The notes under the pieces: model-generated
What the model was told of the DNA's origin: nothing
Database searches by the model: none
Seen by the model: the letters and a program-made list of their open reading frames with translations, nothing else
Assembly (NCBI RefSeq): GCF_008271365.1
Contig: NZ_CP043430.1
Span: 1,736,001 to 1,800,000 of the forward strand
Source: Microbacterium sp. 1S1
Lineage (GTDB): Bacteria; Actinomycetota; Actinomycetes; Actinomycetales; Microbacteriaceae
Reading direction: 5' to 3'
DNA: 64,000 nt
Shown: piece by piece, positions 10,529 through 21,534 of the stretch
Layout of the letters: each line of letters begins with the position of its first letter
How positions within the stretch are numbered: the stretch's first letter is position 1
Translations under genes and position numbers: made by a program

Positions 10529-12472
10529 ATGTCTTCCTCGTCTTCCGCGCAGAATCCGTCCCCGTCGTCCACTCTCTCCACTCCCGCCGCGCTGTGGCGG
10601 CTCAAGCCGTTCGTGAAGCCGGTCGTCTGGCGGCTCGCCGGTGGCGCCGCCAGCGCACTCGTCGCCGCGCTGATCGCCCTGATGATCCCCATCGTGCTCG
10701 AGCAGATCATCCGCGGACCGGTGCGCTCCGGGGCGCTCGATGCCATCGTCTGGGGCGCGCTCGCCGTGTTCGCCCTCGGTCTCGGCGAAGCCCTGATGGT
10801 CTGGCTGCGTCGACAGTTCGTGCTCTTCCCGGCCACCCAGGTCGAGTACCGCATGCGCACCGAGCTGTACTCGCGTCTGCAGACCCTTCCCGTCGCCTTC
10901 CACGACCGCTGGCAGTCCGGACAGCTGCTGAGCCGCATGATGCAGGACATCGGCCTCATCCGCCGCTGGCTCGCCTTCGGACTCGTGCTGCTGGTCGTGA
11001 ACGTGCTGACGATCATCATCGGGTCGGTGCTGCTGTTCCGCTGGCACTGGCTGCTGGGCACGATCTTCCTGGTCACCGCCGTCCCGCTGTGGATCCGCGG
11101 CTACCTGTTCGAGAAGCGCTACGGTGCCCTCACGCGCCGCAGCCAGGATCAGGCGGGCGATCTGGCGACCAGCGTCGAGGAGAGCGTGCACGGCATCCGG
11201 GTGCTGAAGGCGTTCGGCCGGGGCGCGCACGCCCTCCGCCGCTTCAGCCGTCAGGCCGAGACGCTGCGCGAGACGGAGATGAGCAAGGCAGGAGCGATCG
11301 CCTCGATCTGGTTCTGGCTCGACCTCATGCCGCAGATCGCGTTCGGCCTCAGCCTCATGTCGGGCATCTGGCTGATCTCGCAGGGGGCCATCGATGAGGC
11401 TCAGCTCTTCGCGTTCTTCGCCATGGCCGTCGTGCTCCGGTGGCCGATCGAGTCGATCGGGTTCCTCTTCTCGTTCATGCTGGACGCGCGGACGGCGACC
11501 GACCGCGTCTTCGACATCTTCTCGGAGACGAACACCATCACCGACCCGGAACGACCAGCGCACATCGAGAATCCGCGCGGCGAACTCGCGTTCGAGAACG
11601 CTCACTTCCGCTATCAGGACGCGAGCGCCAGCGAGCGTGATCTGCTCGACGGTATCGACCTCGTGCTGCGGCCGGGGGAGACCATGGCGCTCGTCGGGCT
11701 CACCGGCAGCGGCAAGACGACGCTGACGACGCTCCCGACCCGGCTGTACGACGTGACGGGCGGGCGGGTCACGCTCGACGGCGTCGACGTGCGCGATCTG
11801 TCGCTGGCCGAGCTCCGCGAGCACATCGCGATGGCGTTCGAGGACGCCACGCTCTTCTCCGCGTCGGTCAGGGAGAACGTCCTCCTCGGCCGCGCCGACC
11901 TCGACGTGCACAGCCCGGAGGCCGAGCGCGTGCTGCGCGAGGCGCTCGACGTCGCTCAGGCGTCGTTCGTCGACACGCTCCCCGAGGGCGTCGAGACGGT
12001 GATCGGCGAGGAGGGCCTGAGCCTGTCCGGTGGACAGCGTCAGCGGCTCGCCCTCGCTCGCGCCGTCGCCGCGAAACCGAAGGTCCTGGTCCTGGACGAC
12101 CCGCTGTCGGCGCTCGACGTCGACACGGAGGCGCTCGTCGAGGAGGCGCTGCGTCATGTGCTCGCCGACACCACGGCGCTGATCGTCGCGCACCGTCCGT
12201 CGACCGTGGCGCTCGCCGATCGCGTGGCGCTGTTGGAGGACGGTCGGATCACCGCTGTCGGCACCCACTCCGAGCTTCTGAAGACGAGCCGGCACTACCG
12301 GCACGTCATCTCGAGCCTGGAGGCGGAGGAGGCCGCGCGCACGGGGGCGATCCCGATCATCCGGGACGAGCAGACGGAGATCCACGAGACCGTGCAGGAA
12401 GGCATCCGCGAGGAAGCCGACGACGCGGCGCCGGGTGCACCTCGATTCGCAGGAGAGGAGGTGCAGCGATGA
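10529..12472 (+). CDS. ABC exporter subunit (TMD-NBD half-transporter), degenerate-site partner
   Basis: 647 residues from the ATG at 10529; an upstream GTG at 10385 would run through the attenuator and is unlikely. Six membrane segments (about 40-330) precede a nucleotide-binding domain with Walker [10 protein letters not shown] (~390), signature LSGGQRQ (~498) and Walker [13 protein letters not shown] (~520). The Asp after Walker B replaces the usual catalytic Glu. With the overlapping partner this makes a heterodimeric multidrug/lipid-type exporter of the BmrCD/TM287-288 kind. Regulation by the upstream leader peptide suggests antibiotic response; the substrate is unknown. Confidence 0.9.
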   Translation: MSSSSSAQNPSPSSTLSTPAALWRLKPFVKPVVWRLAGGAASALVAALIALMIPIVLEQIIRGPVRSGALDAIVWGALAVFALGLGEALMVWLRRQFVLFPATQVEYRMRTELYSRLQTLPVAFHDRWQSGQLLSRMMQDIGLIRRWLAFGLVLLVVNVLTIIIGSVLLFRWHWLLGTIFLVTAVPLWIRGYLFEKRYGALTRRSQDQAGDLATSVEESVHGIRVLKAFGRGAHALRRFSRQAETLRETEMSKAGAIASIWFWLDLMPQIAFGLSLMSGIWLISQGAIDEAQLFAFFAMAVVLRWPIESIGFLFSFMLDARTATDRVFDIFSETNTITDPERPAHIENPRGELAFENAHFRYQDASASERDLLDGIDLVLRPGETMALVGLTGSGKTTLTTLPTRLYDVTGGRVTLDGVDVRDLSLAELREHIAMAFEDATLFSASVRENVLLGRADLDVHSPEAERVLREALDVAQASFVDTLPEGVETVIGEEGLSLSGGQRQRLALARAVAAKPKVLVLDDPLSALDVDTEALVEEALRHVLADTTALIVAHRPSTVALADRVALLEDGRITAVGTHSELLKTSRHYRHVISSLEAEEAARTGAIPIIRDEQTEIHETVQEGIREEADDAAPGAPRFAGEEVQR

Positions 12473-14280
12473 GCTCTCTCACCGGAACCCAGGACGAGGA
12501 CCGCTCCCGTCTCACCAAGGAGGAGAGCCGGGCGATCCGCCGTCGTTCGCTGCGGTTGCTCGGGTCGCTGGTCCGCCCCCTCAAGCCGCAGATCGTCCTC
12601 GCCGCCGTGGTGCTCGTCCTCTCGACGGCGCTGCAGGTGGCCGGACCGATCCTCATCAGCATCGGTCTCGACCGTGCCCTCCCGGCGGTGCTGGAGAACG
12701 CGGATTGGATGCCGACCTTCGTCGTCGGGGGGATCTACCTGCTCGCCGGTGCCCTCGCGGCCGCGCTGATCGCGTGGTACGTCATCATCGCGGCCAAGCT
12801 CACCCAGGCCGTGCTGCTCGACCTGCGCAAGCGGATCTTCCTGCACACCCAGCGGCTGAGCTTGGAGTTCCACGAGTCGTACACGTCCGGCCGGATCATC
12901 TCCCGCCAGACGAGCGACCTCGACTCCATCAAGGAGCTCCTCGACGGCGGCCTGAACGAGCTCGTCTCCGGCGTGCTCTTCGGCGTCTTCACGTTCATCG
13001 CGCTGTGCGTGTGGGATTGGCAGTCGGGCCTGATCCTGGCGATCGGCGGCATTCCGCTGTTCTTCCTCATGCGCTGGTTCTACTCGCGCTCCCAGCTCGT
13101 GTACCGCGAGTCCCGCGTGATCAGCGCCAAGGTGATCGTGCAGTTCGTGGAGACCATGACCGGCATCCGCGCCGTCAAGGCGTTCCGCAAGGAACCGCGC
13201 AACGACGAGGCGTTCCAGGGCGTCGCCGGCGAGTACCGTGACGTGAACCGGCGCTCCATGCTGCTGTTCGGCACGTTCGAGCCGGGGCTCATGGGCGTGG
13301 CTGCGCTCGTGCTCGGCATCGTCGTGCTCTGGGGTGGGATCCGGGTCTCGGACGGCGCCCTCACCGTCGGCGTGCTGTTGTCCGCCGTGCTCTACGTGCG
13401 CAACTTCTTCGCTCCGATGCAGGAGATCGCGATGTTCCTCAACTCCTACCAGTCCGCCACGGCGGCGCTGGAGAAGGTGTCGGGCGTCCTCGAAGAGGTG
13501 CCGACCGTGCCCGACCCCGAGAAGCCGGTGGATCTGTGGGAGTCGCGCGGGCACATCCGCTTCGACGGCGTCACGTTCGCGTACAACGACGACAAGACGA
13601 TCCTGCCGAACTTCTCGCTCGACATCCCCGCCGGCCAGACGATCGCGCTGGTCGGGACGACCGGTGCCGGCAAGTCGACCCTCGCGAAGCTCATCTCCCG
13701 GTTCTACGATCCCACCGAGGGGGCGGTGACGCTCGACGGCGTCGACCTGCGCTCGCTGCACCCGAAGGATCTGCGCCGCGCGATCGTCATGGTCACCCAG
13801 GAGGCGTACCTGTTCAGCGGGACCGTCGCCGACAACATCGCCCTGGGGCGTCCCGACGCGACGCTCGACGAGATCCGCGAAGCGGCGCGGGCGGTGGGCG
13901 CGGACGCGTTCATCTCGGCGTTGCCGGACGGGTACGACACCGACGTGAACAAGCGGGGCGGACGGGTCTCCGCGGGGCAGCGCCAGCTCATCTCGTTCGC
14001 GCGCGCCTTCCTCGCCGACCCGGCGGTGCTGATCCTCGACGAGGCGACCGCCTCGCTCGACATCCCGTCGGAGCGGCTGATCCAGGATGCCCTGCAGACG
14101 CTGCTCGCGCACCGGACGGCGATCATCATCGCGCACCGCCTGTCGACGGTCGCGATCGCGGATCGCGTCCTCGTGATGGAGCACGGTCGGATCATCGAGG
14201 ACGACGCCCCGGCGGCCCTCATCGGAGGCACCGGGAAGTTCGCCCAGCTGCATGCAGCCTGGCAGGAGACGCTCGTCTGA
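12469..14280 (+). CDS. ABC exporter subunit (TMD-NBD half-transporter), catalytic partner
   Basis: 603 residues, ATG overlapping the previous stop by four bases. A membrane domain (about 40-340) precedes an NBD with Walker [10 protein letters not shown] (~395), a degenerate signature VSAGQRQ (~500) and a canonical Walker [13 protein letters not shown] with catalytic Glu. In the heterodimer the proper ATP site uses this Walker A/B and the LSGGQ of the partner, while the other site is degenerate on both faces. The two proteins are therefore a matched pair. Confidence 0.92.
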   Translation: MSSLTGTQDEDRSRLTKEESRAIRRRSLRLLGSLVRPLKPQIVLAAVVLVLSTALQVAGPILISIGLDRALPAVLENADWMPTFVVGGIYLLAGALAAALIAWYVIIAAKLTQAVLLDLRKRIFLHTQRLSLEFHESYTSGRIISRQTSDLDSIKELLDGGLNELVSGVLFGVFTFIALCVWDWQSGLILAIGGIPLFFLMRWFYSRSQLVYRESRVISAKVIVQFVETMTGIRAVKAFRKEPRNDEAFQGVAGEYRDVNRRSMLLFGTFEPGLMGVAALVLGIVVLWGGIRVSDGALTVGVLLSAVLYVRNFFAPMQEIAMFLNSYQSATAALEKVSGVLEEVPTVPDPEKPVDLWESRGHIRFDGVTFAYNDDKTILPNFSLDIPAGQTIALVGTTGAGKSTLAKLISRFYDPTEGAVTLDGVDLRSLHPKDLRRAIVMVTQEAYLFSGTVADNIALGRPDATLDEIREAARAVGADAFISALPDGYDTDVNKRGGRVSAGQRQLISFARAFLADPAVLILDEATASLDIPSERLIQDALQTLLAHRTAIIIAHRLSTVAIADRVLVMEHGRIIEDDAPAALIGGTGKFAQLHAAWQETLV

Positions 14281-14368
14281 CGTCCGACCGCGATGGGCCC
14301 GGCAGCCGGGAGGATGTCGGGCCCCTCGTGTCCGGGCGCTCGTCCGCTGCGGTCGGTAGCATCGAGGG

Positions 14369-15190
14369 ATGGACCCCTTGCTGCTCGTCGCGGAGTGGTG
14401 GTGGCTCGCGCCGACCGCCGCCGCCGGCGTGACCGCGGGCGCGATCGGAGTCCGTCGTCGCACCACGCGCAGTGGCCGTCGCCTGGAGTATGACGCGGCC
14501 CGGCATGACCTCCGCGAGGCTCAGCAGCGCGCGGTCCTGCGTCGGACGGCGCTGAAGGTGGCGCGGGCCGACCTCGCGCGGGTCTCCGCGGAACGAGCTG
14601 CACAGCGGGCGACCGCTGAGCAGGTGTCGGGGGCCCGGCGCATGCTGAGGGAGCGGGAGCGCGATGCCAGGGCCGCTGCGGCCGAGGTCCGCGCCCGGCG
14701 CGTCCGGATGAACGCGGCGCGCGCCTCGATCCCCGCCGGTTCCGCCCCGCGGCCGCTCGAGCGCCTGTACGCGGAGCACGACGCCGTGACCGCCCGCTGG
14801 ATGCGGTACGAGACCGACCCGGCGCTGCAGATCGCCTATCCGGAGATGACGGACGTCAAGCGACCGGAGACGGCCGCCTACCTGCGCGCGGCGGGCGCCG
14901 CGGTCGAGGCGCGACGGCAGACGACCGGCCGGATCACCGCAGCCGAGTACGCCGCCTACCGCGATGCCGTGGCGGAGGTCGAGCGGGCGTTCGAGGCGGC
15001 CGAGCACGCGGCGAAGGTGCAGACGGGCGAAGCGCCGCCGACTCCGGCTTGGCAGGACGCCGCGCAGGACATGCTGCATCGTTCCGCGGAGGCCATCGAT
15101 CGAGCGGCGGGTGCTGCCGCATCGGCGCTCGCGGCGTGGAACAGCCGCCGCGGCAAGGGCACACCCCCGGACGGCGCCGGTCCGCGCTGA
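14369..15190 (+). CDS. Hypothetical membrane-anchored coiled-coil protein
   Basis: 273 residues. One N-terminal hydrophobic segment (LLLVAEWWWLAPTAAAGVTA) is followed by a basic stretch and long Ala/Arg/Glu-rich helices, probably coiled coil, between about residues 45 and 220. No catalytic motif is visible and I do not recognise the family. TAGCAT lies six bases before the ATG, so it is probably a leaderless transcript separate from the ABC operon. Confidence 0.7.
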   Translation: MDPLLLVAEWWWLAPTAAAGVTAGAIGVRRRTTRSGRRLEYDAARHDLREAQQRAVLRRTALKVARADLARVSAERAAQRATAEQVSGARRMLRERERDARAAAAEVRARRVRMNAARASIPAGSAPRPLERLYAEHDAVTARWMRYETDPALQIAYPEMTDVKRPETAAYLRAAGAAVEARRQTTGRITAAEYAAYRDAVAEVERAFEAAEHAAKVQTGEAPPTPAWQDAAQDMLHRSAEAIDRAAGAAASALAAWNSRRGKGTPPDGAGPR

Positions 15191-15273
15191 ACCGACTCGG
15201 ACGCGTCGTGCGGCGCGCGCCGAGGGCGACGGAGTCTCGATGGGGGAGGGGATTCGAGACCCCGCCGCCGGTC

Positions 15274-15732
15274 TCAGGAGGGGACGCGGATCTCGGCGAT
15301 CACCTCGCCGTAGGCGGTCTCCCCGACGGGGGTGAAGCCGACTCGGCGGAAGAACGCCTCCGGACCGTCCTCGCCGGCCTCGTAGATGACGTTGACGTGG
15401 TCGACACCGCGATTGCGAGCCTCCTCCACGAGGCTCTCGACGGCAAAACGGCCGACGCCGCGACCCTGGTCGTCCGCGTCGACGTTGATGCGCCACAGAA
15501 CGGAGCGGAAATGCTCCTCCGGTGCCTCGTCGTCGAAGTTGGCGCTCACGAAGCCCACGACCTCGTTGCGGTCCAGGATCACCCGCTGCCAGGAGGTCTG
15601 CGGGTTGATGACGGTGGCCGCGATGCCGTACGAGACGGGGGCGAGGAACTGCTCCTGTCCGGGCTTGAGCGACAGGTTGTTCACGGCGACGATCGTCGCG
15701 GCGGAGAGTTCGACCATGCGCAGTTCGGACAT
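15274..15732 (-). CDS. GNAT family N-acetyltransferase
   Basis: 152 residues with the GNAT core: acetyl-CoA site DQGRGVGRFAVESLVEEA around residues 88-105 and a beta-4/beta-5 splay with LYRI-like WRINVDA. The C-terminal FFRRVGFTPVGE is typical of the fold. The substrate cannot be predicted. It is a single gene convergent with the coiled-coil gene. Confidence 0.85.
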   Translation of the reverse strand: MSELRMVELSAATIVAVNNLSLKPGQEQFLAPVSYGIAATVINPQTSWQRVILDRNEVVGFVSANFDDEAPEEHFRSVLWRINVDADDQGRGVGRFAVESLVEEARNRGVDHVNVIYEAGEDGPEAFFRRVGFTPVGETAYGEVIAEIRVPS

Positions 15733-15851
15733 GTCCCCAGGCTAGCCCCTCCCGTCGGCGCATTCATCACCCGCGGGGACTTTTCACGGAGGTCGCCCGT
15801 TCGTCCGGGTCGAGACCGCGACGGCCCCGTCGGGGTGGAGCCGCTCAGGTA

Positions 15852-15865
15852 TCTTGGTATCGAGA
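15852..15865. promoter_or_regulatory. Imperfect inverted repeat upstream of icd
   Basis: TCTTGGTATCGAGA is a near-palindrome (five of seven positions symmetric) 31 bases before the icd start. It looks like a dimeric regulator site, but I cannot assign the regulator. Confidence 0.35.
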
Positions 15866-15896
15866 CAAATAGACCTCGTGAACGGAGAACCTCCCG

Positions 15897-18116
<2,220 letters not shown>

Positions 18117-18124
18117 GACGACAG

Positions 18125-18157
18125 AAGGGGGCGGATGCTGCGGCATCCGCCCCCTTT
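18125..18157 (+). terminator. Rho-independent terminator after icd
   Basis: GGGGGCGGATGC pairs with GCATCCGCCCCC (12 bp), loop TGCG, followed by TTTG. It begins eight bases after the icd stop. Confidence 0.85.
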
Positions 18158-18280
18158 GCCGTCTGCCCCCGCTGAACCGGGCACGACTTCGGAGGCGGCG
18201 GGCGACACTCCGAGGGCGCGGTCGTCAGAACGGCGTGTTGCTCCGCGACTGCGAAGCTGTGCCCGACGCAGAACTCCGGG

Positions 18281-19780
18281 TCAGTTGTAGACGGCGACCT
18301 CGAGGCCCTCGGGGGACCAGTCGTAGACGTACTTGGCGAGGTCGATCGGCAGGTTGACGCAGCCGTGGCTCATCCGGTTGCCGAAGTTGTTGTGCCAGTA
18401 GGTGCCGTGGAAGCCGATGTTCGGGGCGAACCAGGTGATCCAGGGCACGTCCTCCGTGCAGTACGGCGCCCCTTCGAAGCAGCCCATGTCCTGCATGGCG
18501 GTGTGTGCGAACACCTTGAAATTGCCGGTCGGGGTGGGTGTACCGGGAAGGCCGGTCGACACCGCCCAGGACTGCACGACCTTGTCGTTCTCGAACAGGT
18601 AGGCCCGCTGCGTGCTGAGGTTGATCTCTGCGCGACGGAACAGGTTCGTCGTCTCGAAGGGCGTCTCGGTGACGGAGAGCGCGAAGGCGCCGTCACCGGC
18701 GGCGAGCTGCGTGGCGAACTGTTCGGCGATCTGTGAGGTGTCGCCGAGGGCGCGTCCGGTGGTGCCCTCCTGCTCCGCGCGAAGCACGGTGCCCGCGGAG
18801 TCGACGATGTTCGTCGCGTTGACGGGCTCGCGATTCACCGCAGCGGGCAGCGTGTCCACGGTGGCCTGGATCGCCTGCGGGTCGGCCTCGATGCGGAGCT
18901 GACCGTCGTCGTCGACCACGGTCAACCAGGAGGCCGCGACCGCGGGGGAGACCGGGACGGTCCGCTCTTCGCCGACGTAGAAGCCGACCGTCGAGAGCAT
19001 GGTGTTGAGCGTGGTCGCGGTCGCCGCGGCGTCGTCGTCGGACACCGCGGGCAGAGCCTCGGCCGGGCCGCCCGGATACTCGAACGCCGTGCGTCCGTCG
19101 GACACGGCCTCGGTGAAGGCGGCGTTCAGGTCGGCCACGTCGATGCCGGTGCCCGGGACGGACGGTGTGACCGAGTACGTCCCCTTGGCCGCATCGAAAA
19201 CGACAGAGGCATCGACAGGATCGACGAAGCTCGCCGGTACGGCGTCGCGGAGCGCGGCGGAAGCGGTCTCCTGGTCGAGGACGATGTCGGCCGGCACCGG
19301 GTCGCCCATCCACGCGCCGAGGTTCCACATCGGGTGTGCGGAGAAGGCGGCGTCGGCAAGGGCCGTGGCATCGGCGGTCGCGCCCAGGTCGGCTCCGGTG
19401 AGCACGGCGTCGTCGCCCTCCCCGGTGAGGGTGACTTCCGTCTGGGCGAGGTGCGAGTCGATCGCCTCGGCGGCCGCACCGGGGGTCATCCAGCCCACGG
19501 GGATTCCCGCGACGGTGGTGCCGGGAGCGATCAGGATCATCGAGGCGGCGCCGGCGCCGAGCACGAGGGCGCCCACGCCGAGGCCGATCCACAGGCCCAG
19601 GCGGCGCTTCTTCGGAGCCGGGTCCGTGGGGGCCCAGGCGAGGGGCTGCTCGCCGGTCTGCGGCGGAACCGTGTCGGTCGGAGCGTCGGACGGCGTCAGG
19701 ACGCTCGTCGGCGTCGCATCGTCGGGCTGTGCCCCCGTTGCAGCGCCCGGCGCTGAGATCAGATCGGTCACGAACCACAC
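18281..19780 (-). CDS. L,D-transpeptidase with N-terminal membrane anchor and peptidoglycan-binding domains
   Basis: 499 residues. A cytoplasmic N-tail (about 1-60), one membrane segment (LGLWIGLGVGALVLGAGAA), two PG_binding_4-like modules (for example VLTGADLGATADATALADAA near 125) and a C-terminal YkuD domain from about 375. The catalytic motif is HGTYWHNN followed by MSHGCVNLP with nucleophile Cys. It would form 3-3 cross-links or attach proteins to peptidoglycan outside the membrane. Two candidate GTG starts lie 12 bases apart (19780 and 19768), so the first four residues are uncertain. Confidence 0.92.
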   Translation of the reverse strand: MWFVTDLISAPGAATGAQPDDATPTSVLTPSDAPTDTVPPQTGEQPLAWAPTDPAPKKRRLGLWIGLGVGALVLGAGAASMILIAPGTTVAGIPVGWMTPGAAAEAIDSHLAQTEVTLTGEGDDAVLTGADLGATADATALADAAFSAHPMWNLGAWMGDPVPADIVLDQETASAALRDAVPASFVDPVDASVVFDAAKGTYSVTPSVPGTGIDVADLNAAFTEAVSDGRTAFEYPGGPAEALPAVSDDDAAATATTLNTMLSTVGFYVGEERTVPVSPAVAASWLTVVDDDGQLRIEADPQAIQATVDTLPAAVNREPVNATNIVDSAGTVLRAEQEGTTGRALGDTSQIAEQFATQLAAGDGAFALSVTETPFETTNLFRRAEINLSTQRAYLFENDKVVQSWAVSTGLPGTPTPTGNFKVFAHTAMQDMGCFEGAPYCTEDVPWITWFAPNIGFHGTYWHNNFGNRMSHGCVNLPIDLAKYVYDWSPEGLEVAVYN

Positions 19781-19886
19781 CCCCCGCAGTCTCGACGTGT
19801 CCTGACGTCCATGGTACGGGATGGCTGGTAACGAGGAGGAAACGGTCCTGATAGGGTTCCTCCCCGCAGGTTCCGCGGCGGGACGG

Positions 19887-20291
19887 TCAGTCGATCACGG
19901 CGAGGCCGTCGATCTCCACGAGCATCTCCTCGCGCGGGAGACCGGTGAAGACCGTCGTGCGCGACGGCAGGACGCCGCTCGTCGTGTGCGCCTCCACGAA
20001 CGCTCCGTACGCCTCGTTCATGATCGGGAAGTCCTCGCGCTTGGTGAGGTACACGCGCAGCATCACGACGTCGTCGAACGTGGCGCCGGAGGCCTCGACG
20101 ATGGCCTTGACGTTCTCCAGGGTGCGCGTGGTCTGTGCCGCGACGTCGCCGGGGTACAGGTACTCGTTGGTCTGCGGATCGACCGGGCCCTGGCCGGAGA
20201 CCTGGACGATGGGGCCCTTGCGGACGCCCTGCGAGAAGGTGTGGGCGGGAGCGGGGGCGGCGTCGGTGGAAACTCGTGTCTTCGCGGTCAT
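19887..20291 (-). CDS. RidA family protein (enamine/imine deaminase)
   Basis: 134 residues of the YjgF/YER057c/UK114 family, which hydrolyses reactive 2-aminoacrylate and related enamines released by PLP enzymes. Signature pieces are HTFSQGVRKGPIVQVSGQGP, ATFDDVVMLRVYLT and SRTTVFTGLPREEMLVEIDG with the conserved Arg and Glu. It is divergent, with a 25-base gap, to a PLP amino-acid deaminase, so it very likely clears that enzyme's enamine product. TAGGCT six bases before its ATG suggests a leaderless transcript. Confidence 0.93.
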   Translation of the reverse strand: MTAKTRVSTDAAPAPAHTFSQGVRKGPIVQVSGQGPVDPQTNEYLYPGDVAAQTTRTLENVKAIVEASGATFDDVVMLRVYLTKREDFPIMNEAYGAFVEAHTTSGVLPSRTTVFTGLPREEMLVEIDGLAVID

Positions 20292-20316
20292 GCCGCCAGC
20301 CTAGTAGCCTTGTTAG
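20292..20316. promoter_or_regulatory. Compact divergent promoter ridA / deaminase
   Basis: Only 25 bases separate the two start codons. On the minus strand TAGGCT lies six bases before the ridA ATG. On the plus strand TAGCCT lies five bases before the deaminase ATG. Both transcripts would be leaderless with overlapping control. The segment TAGTAGCCTTGTTAG resembles the ROK promoter region at 24.86 kb. Confidence 0.5.
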
Positions 20317-21534
20317 ATGCCTCTACAAATTCCGGATCCCGTTCTCGGCGCGTGGGCGAAGGGCTTCCCGGTGCGTACCGCGGGGCTGCGACTCTCCGAG
20401 GTCGCCGGGGCTGGTCTGCACCTCTCCGACCTCGTCACCCCGGTGCTCACGGTGCACGCCGAGGCGATCGCGCACAACGAAGAGACGGTGTTCGGCTGGG
20501 CGGCGCGGGAGGGCGTCCGCCTCGCCCCGCACGGCAAGACCACGATGGCGCCCGCCCTGTGGCAGCGCCTGCTGGATGCCGGAGCCTGGGGCATCTCCGT
20601 CGCGACCCCGTGGCAGGCTCGCGTCGCGGTGGAGGCGGGGGTCCCCACGGTCCTCATCGCCAACGGGGTCACGGACGGCGCGGCGGCCCGGGAGCTGGGC
20701 GCGCTGCTGGCCGCGGACGAGAACCTGCGGATCCTGTGCGGAGCCGATTCGCTGGCCGGCGTCGCCATCCTCGCCGAGGCGCTCGCCGAGGCCCAGCGCC
20801 CCCTCGACGTGCTCGTGGAGCTCGGTGGCGCGCAGGGACGCACCGGCGCCAGGACGGTCGGGGAGGGCGAGCGCATCGCCGAGGCCATCGCGGCGGCTCC
20901 CGGTCTCCGCCTCGCCGGGGTGACAGGCTACGAGGGGCCTTTCGGACCCGACCGGTCTGCGGCCTCGGTCGAGGCGGTCGACGGCTTCCTCGCCACCCTG
21001 GTCGAGCTGCACCGCCGACTGCGGTACCCCGAGGGACTCCGCCCCGTGCTCAGCGCAGGGGGGAGCTCGTTCCCCGACCGCGCCGCGGCCGTGCTCGGCA
21101 CCGCCGCCGGAGAGGCCGAGGTCGTGCTGCGGTCCGGGGCGTTCCAGATCCACGACGACGGCTTCTACTCCCGCATGTCGCCCTTCGGGCCGCTGACGGA
21201 CACGGCGCCGCTCCGCTCCGCGATGCACGCGTGGTCGCGCGTGGTCTCGCAGCCGGAGCCCGGGCTCGCCCTACTCGACGCCGGGCGGCGCGACGTGCCC
21301 TTCGACATCGACCTCCCGGTGCCGCAGTCCGTCTCGGGGACGGTGACGGCCCTCAACGACCAGCACGCCTTCCTGCGGCCGGCCGACGGATCGACGGTCG
21401 ACGTCGGCGAGGTCGTCCGGCTGGGACTCTCGCACCCGTGCACCGCCTTCGACAAGTGGCGTGTCGTCGCCGTGATCGACGACCCCGACGCGGCGGACCC
21501 GCGGGTGATCGGAGCAGTGGCGACATGCTTCTGA
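20317..21534 (+). CDS. PLP-dependent amino acid deaminase (D-serine deaminase/D-threonine aldolase-like)
   Basis: 405 residues of the COG3616 type: an alanine-racemase-like PLP barrel with a C-terminal metal-binding domain. The PLP Lys is in LAPHGKTTMAP near residue 71. The barrel contains VELGGAQGRTGAR, and the C-terminus has HPCTAFDKW, the His/Cys metal site of D-serine dehydratases and D-threonine aldolases. Such enzymes deaminate or cleave D-amino acids. The next gene (D-aminoacylase fusion) overlaps its end by ten bases, and RidA is divergent, so the predicted job is deamination of D-amino acids released by the acylase. The exact substrate is inferred. Confidence 0.85.
   Translation: MPLQIPDPVLGAWAKGFPVRTAGLRLSEVAGAGLHLSDLVTPVLTVHAEAIAHNEETVFGWAAREGVRLAPHGKTTMAPALWQRLLDAGAWGISVATPWQARVAVEAGVPTVLIANGVTDGAAARELGALLAADENLRILCGADSLAGVAILAEALAEAQRPLDVLVELGGAQGRTGARTVGEGERIAEAIAAAPGLRLAGVTGYEGPFGPDRSAASVEAVDGFLATLVELHRRLRYPEGLRPVLSAGGSSFPDRAAAVLGTAAGEAEVVLRSGAFQIHDDGFYSRMSPFGPLTDTAPLRSAMHAWSRVVSQPEPGLALLDAGRRDVPFDIDLPVPQSVSGTVTALNDQHAFLRPADGSTVDVGEVVRLGLSHPCTAFDKWRVVAVIDDPDAADPRVIGAVATCF

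Noticed and set aside
19821..21524. Upstream extension of the acylase-GH20 frame
   Set aside because: The frame is open from 19821 only because of GC bias; it crosses ridA antisense and the deaminase out of frame. Homology starts at the ATG at 21525.
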